From Boseongicola sp. SB0665_bin_10 (GTDB lineage: Bacteria > Pseudomonadota > Alphaproteobacteria > Rhodobacterales > Rhodobacteraceae): a stretch of 64,000 nt of DNA. Shown one piece after another: positions 28,897-37,342 of the stretch. The notes below the pieces were generated by a model, which saw nothing but the letters and a program-made list of their open reading frames with translations, did not search any database and was not told the DNA's origin. The translations under genes were made by a program, and so were the position numbers. How positions within the stretch are numbered: the first letter of the stretch is position 1; each line of letters opens with the position of its first letter. The DNA is taken from the NCBI GenBank assembly GCA_009838075.1, contig VXSG01000052.1:62001-126000 (forward strand), written 5' to 3'.

Positions 28897-29946
28897 CTAC
28901 TTCCGCGGCAGGAAGGCGTGTTCCTTCCAGAGCTGGTAGCCGCCGCGGAACTCGTTCATGTCCGCGAGAACCTTGGCGAAGAACGCGTCGTTGGCCGCCT
29001 CTTCGGCAGCGACTTCGTCCCAGGTGGACCGGTAGGTGTCGAGCATTTCCTGCGACCACTGCTTGATGGTCACGCCGTTGTTCTCGACATTGTCGATCAG
29101 CACGTCGTGCTGGATCGCCTCGCCCTCCGCGAAGCTGTCGGTCATCGACGCCTTGCAGGCGTTCTCGATGATCGCCTTGTGCGTGTCATTGACTTCGGCC
29201 CAGACGTCCTTGTTGATGATCAGCTCAAACAGGGTCGCCTGCTGGTGCCAGCCGGGGAAGTAGTTGAACTTCACCAGCTTGTGGAAGCCAAGGCGCGCGT
29301 CGATGGCGGGCATCGAGAACTCGGTCGCGTCGATGGCGCCCTTCTCCAGCGCCGGGAAGATCTCGCCGCCGGGCAGCAGCGAGGTGGCAACGCCAAGCTT
29401 CTGCATGACCTTGCCGCCGAGGCCGAAGAAACGCATCTTCAGCCCTTCCAGGTCGGCCGGCGAGTTGATCTCGTTGGCGAACCAGCCCGAGGTCTCCGGC
29501 GCGATGATGGCGCAGGGGATGACATGGACGTTGTAGCCCGCCTGGTCGTACATCTCCTGGTAGAGCGCCAGACCGTTGCCGTAGTAGATCCAGGCCATGT
29601 ACTCGCCCGCCTCCGGCCCGAACGGAACGGCGGAAAAGAGCGGCGCGGCCGGGATCTTGCCTGCCCAGTAGCCGGCGGTGGTGTAGCCCGAGTTGATCTT
29701 GCCGGTCGACACGGCGTCGAGAATCTCGAATGCCGGGACCAGTTCGCCCGGTTCGTACACCTTCATCTTCAGCGTGCCGCCCGACATCAGGTCAAGCTGT
29801 TCGGCAACGCGCGGAATCGGTGAGCCGAGCCCTGGCAGCGACGTCGAGAAGGCGATCGGCGTCTTCAGCAGCAGCTTGTCGGCCGCAACCGCCGGCGCAG
29901 CGATCAGGCTGGCGGCGAGGGCGAGGCTCGTCAGGGTCTTTTTCAT
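28897..29946 (-). CDS. TRAP transporter solute-binding protein DctP (lactate/keto-acid type)
   Basis: A 349-residue periplasmic binding protein with a Sec signal peptide (MKKTLTSLALAASLIAAPAVA, cleavage after AVAA). The DctP fold is shown by LEGLKMRFFGLGGKVMQKLG, which carries the carboxylate-binding Arg, and by LPGGEIFPALEKGAIDATEF and FPGWHQQATLFELIIN. The latter stretches resemble the TakP (alpha-keto acid) and Thermus LctP (calcium lactate) subgroup rather than DctP for C4 acids. The start has GGAGGA seven bases upstream, so the longer frame from 29976 was rejected. First gene of the operon dctP-dctQM-lldD-dld, divergent from the GntR regulator. Confidence 0.93.
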   Translation of the reverse strand: MKKTLTSLALAASLIAAPAVAADKLLLKTPIAFSTSLPGLGSPIPRVAEQLDLMSGGTLKMKVYEPGELVPAFEILDAVSTGKINSGYTTAGYWAGKIPAAPLFSAVPFGPEAGEYMAWIYYGNGLALYQEMYDQAGYNVHVIPCAIIAPETSGWFANEINSPADLEGLKMRFFGLGGKVMQKLGVATSLLPGGEIFPALEKGAIDATEFSMPAIDARLGFHKLVKFNYFPGWHQQATLFELIINKDVWAEVNDTHKAIIENACKASMTDSFAEGEAIQHDVLIDNVENNGVTIKQWSQEMLDTYRSTWDEVAAEEAANDAFFAKVLADMNEFRGGYQLWKEHAFLPRK

Positions 29947-30018
29947 GGAAGTCTCCTCCAGAAAGGTTTGGAACATGCGTTCCGTTCACAGGGCGCGGGA
30001 TCGACCGGCGCCTTACCA

Positions 30019-30039
30019 ATGGTCAATATTATTTACCAT
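30019..30039. promoter_or_regulatory. Candidate GntR operator 1, near dctP
   Basis: A 21-base near-perfect palindrome: arms ATGGTCAATA and TATTTACCAT match at nine of ten positions around a single central base. It lies about 75 bases upstream of the dctP start, in promoter position. Arm pattern and spacing (TGGT-N11-ACCA) recur in the second site near the regulator gene. Confidence 0.6.
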
Positions 30040-30225
30040 GACTATGAGTCAACAACTTTCTTTACCAATTGGGGCCGAATCTACCGGACAAGATTGCCGC
30101 CCGTTTCGCTCAATGTCCGGGACCGGCTGGCATCCGCATTAAGAGATCAGACAAAAAATGCTTTATGCACAAAATGTTAAGATGATTCACGGCAACCTGC
30201 AAAACCGCTTGAATTTTCCGGCCAA

Positions 30226-30246
30226 GTGGTTATTTTCCTTGACCAC
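30226..30246. promoter_or_regulatory. Candidate GntR operator 2, near the regulator gene
   Basis: An inverted repeat GTGGT-N11-ACCAC with the same half-site spacing as the site at 30019. It sits about 36 bases upstream of the regulator start, which would suit autoregulation. The inner arms match less well than in site 1. Confidence 0.5.
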
Positions 30247-30281
30247 ATTGCTTGCGGTTTCCAGTCAGCGAGGCAACCGAA

Positions 30282-31079
30282 ATGACATCCACGGCGCTTT
30301 TTGAACCCGTTGGACACGAATCACTGGCGGATTCCGTCGTCGCGCAGATCGAGGACCTGATTGCTTCGGGCGTTCTGAAACAGGGGCGCAGACTGCCGTC
30401 GGAGCGCGAACTCGCCGAGATGCTGCACGTGTCCCGCCCGAAGCTGCGCGAGGCATTGCAGGTCCTCGAGGAACGCGGGCTTGTCAGCACCCGGCACGGC
30501 GAGGGCACATTCGTATCGCCGCTGACCGGGCAGGCCATGCTTCCGGCGCTGCTGGCGCTCTACGGGCGCAACGAGCAGACATTCTTCGACTACCTGGAAT
30601 ATCGCCGCGAGCAGGAAGGGTTTGCCGCCCGACTTGCGGCACGCCGCGCGACACGGGCGGACAAGGAGAGGATCGAGGAAATTCTTGCCGAAAACGAAAG
30701 GGCATGGCGCGAGAACGATTCCGAAGCTTCCCGCGAGGCGGACTATGCCTTGCACGCGGCGATCGTCGATGCGAGCCAGAACGCGACGCTGATTCACGTT
30801 ATGGCATCGATCTACGAACTCACGCGGCAGGGCCTGTTCTACAACCGCGACTTCCTGAAGACGATCGACGGGTCCGGAAAAAGGCTCCTGGAACAGCACC
30901 TCGTGCTCGGCAGGGCGGTCATCGAAGGCGACGAGGCCCGGGCCGAAAGGGCGGCCCACGACCACATCGACTTCGTCGAGCAGTCGTTCAGGTTGGGCAT
31001 CGAGCAACAGCGACGCGAATCCATGGCCGAAAAGCGAAGGATGATGTCAAAGGAAGTTCGGAAGAGAAAGTCGGCCTAG
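30282..31079 (+). CDS. GntR-family (FadR/FCD subfamily) transcriptional regulator
   Basis: A 265-residue regulator related to LldR/PdhR/FadR. The winged HTH is at about residues 15-80 (LPSERELAEMLHVSRPKLRE, then GLVSTRHGEGTFV). The helical FCD ligand domain follows, with metal-ligand-like residues in DYALHAAIVDASQN and in the C-terminal AERAAHDHIDFVEQ helix. The ATG at 30282 has a GAGG nearby and gives MTSTALFEPVGHES; a TTG at 30252 is the only longer option and was rejected. FCD regulators next to lactate dehydrogenase genes usually sense lactate or pyruvate, and this one diverges from the lactate TRAP operon, so repression relieved by lactate is the simplest inference. Confidence 0.92.
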   Translation: MTSTALFEPVGHESLADSVVAQIEDLIASGVLKQGRRLPSERELAEMLHVSRPKLREALQVLEERGLVSTRHGEGTFVSPLTGQAMLPALLALYGRNEQTFFDYLEYRREQEGFAARLAARRATRADKERIEEILAENERAWRENDSEASREADYALHAAIVDASQNATLIHVMASIYELTRQGLFYNRDFLKTIDGSGKRLLEQHLVLGRAVIEGDEARAERAAHDHIDFVEQSFRLGIEQQRRESMAEKRRMMSKEVRKRKSA

Positions 31080-31593
31080 CGCCTTCCACGCTTCCGCAAC
31101 CGTGCGCCCCGCCAGCATCCCGAACGCTCGCGCCGGCCGACTCGAACAGCAGCAACAGGCAATCCGGGCTCGATCCCGATGACCGCCGCGAGTCGGACGA
31201 GGTGGCACGCCCGCGGAACGAGGCATGTTCGGGCGCCGGGACATGGGATCACCGCCCGGCTCCTCTTTGCATCTGCAACGCCATCATGCCGGGCAGGCCC
31301 GTTGCCCGGGGCTTCGGTTGCAGTTTCACGCGCCGAGCGGGGAAAATCCGCCCAACCCAGGAAGTTTTGCGAAGGCTCCCCTTCTCAACCAGGTTTTCTG
31401 TGTCACTATCCACGCCCAAGCGCTGCCGGCACACATGCGAATCGCCAAGCGACCTTCGAAGCCATCGCCAAGGAGTCCCAGATGAATCGCCATGCAAGGC
31501 CCCGACCGGATCCGCGACTGGACGGTCAGTCCGCCGGCTTCCGGTTCGCGCCAGCCTGACGCGCGACTGGTCCTGCCAGGGAAACCCGGTCCC
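31080..31593. other. Intergenic stretch upstream of the Dpp operon
   Basis: About 514 bases after the GntR gene without a convincing gene except the short frame at 31482-31559 (listed separately). The region should hold the dpp operon promoter, and no clear motif could be assigned by eye. Confidence 0.4.
31482..31559 (+). CDS. Short 25-codon frame with strong ribosome binding site, leader or remnant
   Basis: ATG at 31482 is preceded by a perfect AAGGAG with six-base spacing, then 25 codons (MNRHARPRPDPRLDGQSAGF...) to a TGA 34 bases before dppB. The peptide is basic and proline-rich with no family match. In Dpp-type operons a binding-protein gene usually occupies this place, so this may be the surviving start of a lost gene, or a leader peptide. 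Translation is plausible, function unknown. Confidence 0.35.
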   Translation: MNRHARPRPDPRLDGQSAGFRFAPA

Positions 31594-32538
31594 ATGCTGC
31601 GATATTCAGTCAAGCGCCTCGGACTCGCCTTGGTCATCGTCTCGGTGGCGATGCTCCTCCTGTTCTGCATGATCTATCTCATTCCCGGCGATCCGGCGGC
31701 CGTGGCACTCGGTCCGCGCGCGACCGAGGCAATGCGGGAAGGGCTTCGGATCAAGATGGGGCTCGACAAGCCTGTCTGGGTCCAGTTCTGGAACTTCTTT
31801 TCCGCGGCATGGCAGGGCGATCTCGGGCGCGACGTGCTGTCAGACCGTCCCGTCGCAACAGTGGTCATGGAGCAGCTTCCATACACGCTGGCACTCATTT
31901 TCGGCGGGATCAGCTGGTCGGTGACACTTGGCATTCCGCTCGGCTGCTGGGCCGCAGTCGAACGCGGCACGGTGGCCGACCGGATCGTGGGAGTCCTGTC
32001 GGTAGCCGTCATCGCGGTTCCGTCCTTCGTCGTGGCCATCTACGCCCTACTGATCTTTGCGGTGGCCCTGCGCTGGCTTCCCGCCATCGGCGCGGGCGAG
32101 CCCGGCGACATCGGGGACCAGCTCGTGCACTTGATCCTTCCGTCCCTGGCGGTGGGACTTGGCTGGGTTGGCTACATCGCGCGCATGGTGCGGGCGTCCA
32201 TGCTCGAGGTCCTGGAATCGCAGCACATCAGGACCGCACGCGCGTTCGGCCTGCCCGAGCGCATGATCACCTACCGCTACGCGCTGACCATCGCCATCCT
32301 GCCGACCGTGACGCTGCTGGGCGTCGGCATAGGGCAAATGCTGTCGTCCGCGGTCTTTGCCGAGATCGTCTTCGCCCGCCCGGGCGTGGGCAAGCTCGTC
32401 TATGACGCGATCCTCACGCGCAACTACCCGCTCGTGACCGGTGCCGTGCTGGTCACCACGATCCTCTTCGTCCTGCTCAACCTCGTGGCGGACCTGATTG
32501 TAGGAGCCCTGGATCCCCGTGTTCGCAGCCGTCTCTGA
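31594..32538 (+). CDS. Dpp/Opp-type ABC transporter permease (DppB family)
   Basis: A 314-residue inner-membrane permease. The N-terminus MLRYSVKRLGLALVIVSV is the usual single basic-hydrophobic start of DppB proteins, followed by FCMIYLIPGDPAAV. The coupling-loop EAA motif region is ARAFGLPERMITYRYAL, and the protein ends with the family-typical NLVADLIVGALDPRVR. About six membrane helices. ATG 31594 was chosen because the longer frame (from 31492) adds a hydrophilic, non-family stretch. It forms the translocation pore with the DppC-like subunit and imports peptides, opines or related small molecules in this family. Confidence 0.93.
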   Translation: MLRYSVKRLGLALVIVSVAMLLLFCMIYLIPGDPAAVALGPRATEAMREGLRIKMGLDKPVWVQFWNFFSAAWQGDLGRDVLSDRPVATVVMEQLPYTLALIFGGISWSVTLGIPLGCWAAVERGTVADRIVGVLSVAVIAVPSFVVAIYALLIFAVALRWLPAIGAGEPGDIGDQLVHLILPSLAVGLGWVGYIARMVRASMLEVLESQHIRTARAFGLPERMITYRYALTIAILPTVTLLGVGIGQMLSSAVFAEIVFARPGVGKLVYDAILTRNYPLVTGAVLVTTILFVLLNLVADLIVGALDPRVRSRL

Positions 32539-33391
32539 TCTCCGCAGGAACGAACGGACGCGCACGATGATGCGCGTGCTGAAGGAGCCCCTCGGCGCGT
32601 TCGGCATCGCGCTGGTCCTCCTGATGGTGGGCGGCGCGGTGTTCGCCGACCTCCTCACGTCATTTGAACCCTCGCGCATCTCTCCGCGCGACCGGTTCCA
32701 GCCCCCGTCCCTCGATCACCTCCTTGGCACCGATCACCTGGGACGGGACCTGTTTTCCCGCGTTCTTCACGGCGGGCGAATCGCTCTTTCGGTCGCCCTT
32801 TTCGCGACGGCCACCTCGCTGGCGATCGGGGTCGTGCTGGGCCTCGTCGCAGGCTACGGCCCACGCTGGCTGGACGCCGTGATGCTGCTCCTGTTCGACT
32901 CGATCAAGAGCTTTCCCACGGTCATGCTGGCGCTCGCGCTGGTCACGCTGTTCGGCCCGTCATTGACGGCGGTCGTCGTTGTGGTGATCCTGGTGAACGT
33001 GCCCGGCTACGCGCGAATAATCCGCACCCAGACACTTGCGCTCAAAGGGTCGGAATTCGTCACGGCCGCGCAGAGCATGGGCGCCGGCACAGTGCGCATC
33101 CTCCGCCATCACATCATGCCCAACGTGATCAGCCCCCTCCTGATCCTCGCCTCCATGGACATCCCCGTCGTGATCGCCATCGAGGCGGGAATGAGCTTTC
33201 TCGGGCTGGGCGTCCGCCCGCCCACGCCATCCTGGGGCTCTATACTGAATGACGGCTTCACCGCAATTCGCGACACGCCGTGGATTGCGGTTGCCGGCGG
33301 ACTGCCCATCATCCTGACCACGCTGGGATTCACGTTCCTTGGCGAAACGATGCGCGACCTGTTCGATCCGCGCCTCAAGAGGCGCGAATGA
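32519..33391 (+). CDS. Dpp/Opp-type ABC transporter permease (DppC family)
   Basis: A 290-residue permease of the DppC type. It has a basic N-terminus, a first helix, then the periplasmic segment with HLLGTDHLGRDLFSRVLHGGRIAL (the GTDxxGRD motif of DppC), the EAA loop around AAQSMGAGTVRILRHHIMPN, and the C-terminal GLGVRPPTPSWGSILNDG typical of the family. The frame opens with GTG at 32519, overlapping dppB by 20 bases and preceded by TAGGAG. An ATG at 32567 is a possible alternative start, and sequence alone does not decide. It overlaps dppD by four bases. Confidence 0.9.
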   Translation: MFAAVSDLRRNERTRTMMRVLKEPLGAFGIALVLLMVGGAVFADLLTSFEPSRISPRDRFQPPSLDHLLGTDHLGRDLFSRVLHGGRIALSVALFATATSLAIGVVLGLVAGYGPRWLDAVMLLLFDSIKSFPTVMLALALVTLFGPSLTAVVVVVILVNVPGYARIIRTQTLALKGSEFVTAAQSMGAGTVRILRHHIMPNVISPLLILASMDIPVVIAIEAGMSFLGLGVRPPTPSWGSILNDGFTAIRDTPWIAVAGGLPIILTTLGFTFLGETMRDLFDPRLKRRE

Positions 33392-34350
33392 CCGTTCTCG
33401 CGATCAAGGGCCTGAATGTCACGTTCTCGACCGAAGGCGGCCAGCTGCACGCCCTGAAGAACGTCTCCTTCGAAGTTCCCGAGAGGCGCATTGTCGGCGT
33501 CGTGGGGGAATCCGGTTGCGGCAAGTCCACGCTGATAAACGCGATCCTCGGGCTTCTGGCAGACAATGGAAGTGTCGATGCCGGCAGCATCACGTTCGAG
33601 GGCGAGGACCTCACGAGGCTCGGTGCTGCCAGAATGCAGGAACTCCGGGGCCAGCGCATTTCGACGGTCTTCCAGGATCCGATGGGCGCGCTGAACCCGG
33701 TTCTCTCCGTCGGACGCCAGATGCGGAACATCCAGTATCGGTCCGGGCGCTCCCGCAACGAGAAAGACGCGCGGTCGGAAGCAATGTTGCGCCAGGTACG
33801 GATCCCCGACGCGCAGTCCGCGCTCGCGCAGTATCCGCACGAGTTTTCAGGCGGGATGCAGCAGCGGGTCGCGATTGCCATGGCGCTGATGATGAGGCCC
33901 GCGCTCCTGATTGCGGACGAGCCGACGACCGCGCTCGATGCCACGCTCGAAGTGGCCACGATCGAACTCCTGCAGGAGTTGCAGCAGGACATCGCCTGCT
34001 CGGTGCTTTTCATATCGCATCATCTCGGCGTCATAGCCGAACTCTGCGACGACGTCGTCGTGATGTACGCGGGCGAAGTCGTGGAGCGCGGAACCACCCG
34101 GCAGGTGTTTCACGCGCCGTGCCACCCATATACGCGACGCCTGCTTGAATGCGACCCGGCGCGGCAATCCGGACGCACGCGGCATCTGCCCACCATTCCG
34201 GGCGAGGTCCCGGATCTCAGGCACAGGCCGCCCGGCTGCGTATTTGCGACCCGCTGTGACCAACGCGTCGATGCCTGCGACAAGACCCCGCCCGACGTGG
34301 CCGTCGCGGCAGGGCACGTCGCCCGGTGCGTATTGGCGGCGGCGAGATGA
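33388..34350 (+). CDS. Dpp/Opp-type ABC transporter ATPase (DppD family)
   Basis: A 320-residue ATPase with Walker A GESGCGKST at residues 40-48, ABC signature FSGGMQQRVAIAMAL, Walker B LLIADEPTTALD and the switch His in FISHHLG. The C-terminal oligopeptide-transporter extension carries CVFATRC and a second Cys, the pattern that in some DppD/OppD proteins holds an iron-sulfur cluster. The start ATG overlaps the dppC stop (ATGA) and the end overlaps the next gene in the same way, so translation is coupled. It powers the DppBC-like pore. Confidence 0.94.
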   Translation: MTVLAIKGLNVTFSTEGGQLHALKNVSFEVPERRIVGVVGESGCGKSTLINAILGLLADNGSVDAGSITFEGEDLTRLGAARMQELRGQRISTVFQDPMGALNPVLSVGRQMRNIQYRSGRSRNEKDARSEAMLRQVRIPDAQSALAQYPHEFSGGMQQRVAIAMALMMRPALLIADEPTTALDATLEVATIELLQELQQDIACSVLFISHHLGVIAELCDDVVVMYAGEVVERGTTRQVFHAPCHPYTRRLLECDPARQSGRTRHLPTIPGEVPDLRHRPPGCVFATRCDQRVDACDKTPPDVAVAAGHVARCVLAAAR

Positions 34351-35336
34351 GCGGGATACTCGAAGTCCGCGACGTCGAAGTGACGTTCGAAACCGGCCCC
34401 CTGATGCGCCGACGCTCGATCTTGGGCGTGGCTGGCGTGAGCTTCGATCTCCATGCAGGCGAGACGTTCGCGATCGTTGGCGAAAGCGGATCGGGCAAGA
34501 CCACCCTGGCTCGCGCGATTAACGGTCTCCAGGACATTTCCGCCGGATCGATCCGGTTCGACGAACAACGCATTGACACGCTCGGTGCAAGATTGATGAA
34601 ACCCTTGCGACGGCGCATGTCGATGATGTTCCAGGACCCTGTCGGCTCGCTCAGCCCCCGCATGAAAGTCGGCAACCTGATTGCCGAACCGTTCCGCATT
34701 CACGGGATCGTCGACAAGGACCCAGGCGTTGAGGTCCCGCGGCTTCTGTCACTGGTCGGGCTCACGCCGGAGTTTGCGGACCGCTATCCGCATCAGCTGT
34801 CAGGCGGCCAGGCACGGCGAGTCGGCGTGGCCCGCGCGATTGCCCTGAACCCCGCGCTCATCATCGCGGACGAACCCACCGCCGGTCTCGACGTGTCGGT
34901 GCAGGGCGAGGTGCTGAATCTCCTGAACGATCTCCGCGAGCGGCTTGGCCTCGCAATGATCATCATCACCCACAACCTGCATGTCGTGCATCACGTGGCA
35001 GACCGGATGGCCGTCATGTATCTCGGGCGCTTCGTCGAGGCGGGCGACACCGACGAGATCTTCCGCGCGCCGCGCCATCCTTACACGGCGGCTCTTCTTT
35101 CGGCCAATCCCGAGCCGGACCCGGACAAGGCGCGTGATCGAATCGCCCTGCCGGCCGAAGTTCCGTCGCTTCTTGCCAGACCTGCCGGATGCGAATTCCA
35201 TTCCCGTTGCCCGTGGGTCGCAGCGCGCTGCAAGTCCGAAGCCCCGGAATTCGTCCAGGGAGAGACAAGGAAGGTCGCGTGCCACACGCCGCTTGAACCT
35301 GGCGCAAAGCCACCGGAACTTGAGGGAGCTCAATGA
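34347..35336 (+). CDS. Dpp/Opp-type ABC transporter ATPase (DppF family)
   Basis: A 329-residue ATPase partner to the DppD-like subunit. Walker A GESGSGKTT at 45-53, signature LSGGQARRVGVARAI, Walker B IIADEPTAGLD, and the C-terminal oligopeptide extension with CEFHSRCPWVAARC. The residue after LSGGQ is Ala-Arg-Arg rather than the usual Arg-Gln-Arg, a small deviation. ATG at 34347 overlaps the dppD stop, and its own stop overlaps the start of the CocE-type hydrolase, linking uptake and hydrolysis in one operon. Confidence 0.94.
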   Translation: MSGILEVRDVEVTFETGPLMRRRSILGVAGVSFDLHAGETFAIVGESGSGKTTLARAINGLQDISAGSIRFDEQRIDTLGARLMKPLRRRMSMMFQDPVGSLSPRMKVGNLIAEPFRIHGIVDKDPGVEVPRLLSLVGLTPEFADRYPHQLSGGQARRVGVARAIALNPALIIADEPTAGLDVSVQGEVLNLLNDLRERLGLAMIIITHNLHVVHHVADRMAVMYLGRFVEAGDTDEIFRAPRHPYTAALLSANPEPDPDKARDRIALPAEVPSLLARPAGCEFHSRCPWVAARCKSEAPEFVQGETRKVACHTPLEPGAKPPELEGAQ

Positions 35337-37339
35337 CCAAGATCATCGAAACCGCATGGATTCCCATGCCCGATGGCATCCGCCTTGCCGCAAGGCTCTG
35401 GTTGCCCGAAGAGGCCGAGCGCTCGCCCGTGCCGTGCATACTGGAATACATTCCCTATCGTCGCCGAGACCGGACCCGGATGCGCGACGAAAGCATGCAC
35501 CCGCACTTCGCCGATGCCGGATACGCGGCAGTCAGGGTCGACATGCGTGGCTCTGGCGACAGCGAGGGGGTGATGCTGGACGAGTATTCGGAAGAGGAGA
35601 TGACCGACGGGGTCGACGTCATTGCGTGGATCGCCGAACAGCCATGGTGCGACGGGAATGTCGGCATGTTCGGCAAGTCCTGGGGCGCCTACACATCCTT
35701 TCAGGTGGCCGCGAAGCGTCCTCCGGCACTCAAGGCAATCGCGCCGGTCATGGGGACCGATGACCGCTGGCTGGAGGACATCCACTTCTACGGAGGCGTG
35801 CTTGCCAACGACAATTTCTGGTGGGGCTCGATCATGCAGCTCTACAACGCGATGCCACCGGATCCGGCAATCGTGGGCGAGGATCGCTGGCGCGACATGT
35901 GGAAGGAGCGCCTTGAAGCGATGACATTCTGGCCCGCGCAATGGCTGGAGCACCAGGTCCATGACGAAATGTGGCGCAGGGGCTCGATCTCGGAGAACTA
36001 CGCGGATGTCGAGATTCCGGTCTATTTCTTCGGTGGCTGGGCCGACCTCTTCCGCGACACGCCGTTCCGGATTGCCGAGCACCTGAACGGGCCGGTCAAG
36101 GTGCTGATGGGACCCTGGGCTCATCTCTATCCCCACGAGGGCCTGCCAAGACCCCGCATGGACTTCGTGGGCGAGGTCATCCGCTTCTGGGACCACTGCC
36201 TCAAGGGCATCGACACCGGCCTGATGGACGAACCGCGCCTGCGGTTCTACCTGCAGGACTCGGCGCCTCCCGCCGGCTTCCGCGATGAGCGCACCGGCAT
36301 CTGGGTCGAGGAAGCCGCCTGGCCCTCGCCCAACGTGAGCATCGAGACGCTTTGGCTGAACGCGGGCCGGCTCGGGCCGGCCGCCGAGTCCGGCGGCGCA
36401 ATGTCCGTGTGTTCGCCGCAGACCTTTGGTTCTGCAGGCGGGGACATGTGCTCGTTCGCGATTCCGGGGGACATGCCCGTCGACTGTCGGGTCGATGCGG
36501 CAGGTGCGCTGAATTTCCGATCAGAGCCGGCGGACACCCCCATCGACATACTCGGGCAACCCTTGCTCAACCTCGCCGCTTTCACGGATCGGCCGCAGGG
36601 ATTCGTCGCTGCGCTGCTCGTGGACGAAGCGCCGGACGGCGCACAGACACTGATCACTCGCGGATTCGCGAATCTCGCGCACCGCGTTTCCGACACCGCT
36701 CCTGAGCCGGCGGTTCCAGGTACGGAGATGACCGTCACGGTTCCGTTGCACGGCATCGGCCACCGGCTTGCAAGAGGCCACAGGCTCGTCTTGCAAGTGG
36801 GAACCTGTTACTGGCCGATCCTCTGGCCCGCACCGGAACCGGTCACGCTGACCGTAACACCGGGCCGTTCGGCGCTGGCGCTTCCGGTTCGCCGTGGCGT
36901 GGCAGATCAACCTCGTGTCCTGCCCGAGCCAGCTCCCACGGACAAGGAGCGCCCGATTACAACTGTCCGGGATGGTTCGATGGACCGGTCTCTCCACATC
37001 GACCTGGCAACTGGCGAGCATGCGGCGCGCTTCTTTCTTGACGGTGGCGTGTTCGGCCCCGTCGGGCGGTTGCGCCTCGACGAGACCGGCACCGAGATGG
37101 GCGACGTTTCGGATCGAGTCTACCGGATCCATCCGGAAGACCCACTTTCGGCGCGGGCTACGATGGACCAGGAAAGCTGCTTCGAGCGCGATGACTGGCG
37201 CGTGCGGATCAAGACCAGCTCTGAAATGACGGCCACCAAGACGGACTTCCACCTGCGCGCTTCCGTGACCTGCTGGGACGGCGAGGAGGAATTTCACCAT
37301 GTGCAGTGGGATCACTCGATTCCACGAAACGGGATGTGA
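35333..37339 (+). CDS. CocE/NonD-family (X-Pro dipeptidyl-peptidase S15-like) hydrolase 1
   Basis: A 668-residue serine hydrolase of the family containing cocaine esterase, glutaryl-7-ACA acylase and alpha-amino-acid ester hydrolases. The alpha/beta-hydrolase core carries nucleophile Ser116 in GKSWGA, Asp238 in GWADLF and His264 in GPWAHLYP. The jelly-roll C-terminal domain (PepX_C) extends from about residue 320. The N-terminus WIPMPDGIRLAARLWLP is typical. There is no signal peptide, so it acts in the cytosol on whatever the Dpp system imports. The start codon overlaps the dppF stop by four bases. Substrate class is ester, amide or peptide; it cannot be narrowed. Confidence 0.92.
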   Translation: MTKIIETAWIPMPDGIRLAARLWLPEEAERSPVPCILEYIPYRRRDRTRMRDESMHPHFADAGYAAVRVDMRGSGDSEGVMLDEYSEEEMTDGVDVIAWIAEQPWCDGNVGMFGKSWGAYTSFQVAAKRPPALKAIAPVMGTDDRWLEDIHFYGGVLANDNFWWGSIMQLYNAMPPDPAIVGEDRWRDMWKERLEAMTFWPAQWLEHQVHDEMWRRGSISENYADVEIPVYFFGGWADLFRDTPFRIAEHLNGPVKVLMGPWAHLYPHEGLPRPRMDFVGEVIRFWDHCLKGIDTGLMDEPRLRFYLQDSAPPAGFRDERTGIWVEEAAWPSPNVSIETLWLNAGRLGPAAESGGAMSVCSPQTFGSAGGDMCSFAIPGDMPVDCRVDAAGALNFRSEPADTPIDILGQPLLNLAAFTDRPQGFVAALLVDEAPDGAQTLITRGFANLAHRVSDTAPEPAVPGTEMTVTVPLHGIGHRLARGHRLVLQVGTCYWPILWPAPEPVTLTVTPGRSALALPVRRGVADQPRVLPEPAPTDKERPITTVRDGSMDRSLHIDLATGEHAARFFLDGGVFGPVGRLRLDETGTEMGDVSDRVYRIHPEDPLSARATMDQESCFERDDWRVRIKTSSEMTATKTDFHLRASVTCWDGEEEFHHVQWDHSIPRNGM

Positions 37340-37342
37340 GCA

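Larger units (their letters stand above)
29947..30281. promoter_or_regulatory. Divergent promoter region of lactate TRAP operon and GntR gene
   Basis: A 335-base, visibly AT-richer gap between the dctP start and the regulator start. It contains two TGGT-N11-ACCA inverted repeats (annotated separately), one on each side, and a small CCAATTGG palindrome near 30064-30071. No coding frame of note was seen. Confidence 0.6.

Noticed and set aside
25866-29066. 1066-codon plus-strand open frame opposite lldD and the TRAP genes
   Set aside because: Highly charged, low-complexity translation (rich in His, Arg, Asp and Gln) typical of the antisense of membrane-protein genes; the minus-strand genes are certain.
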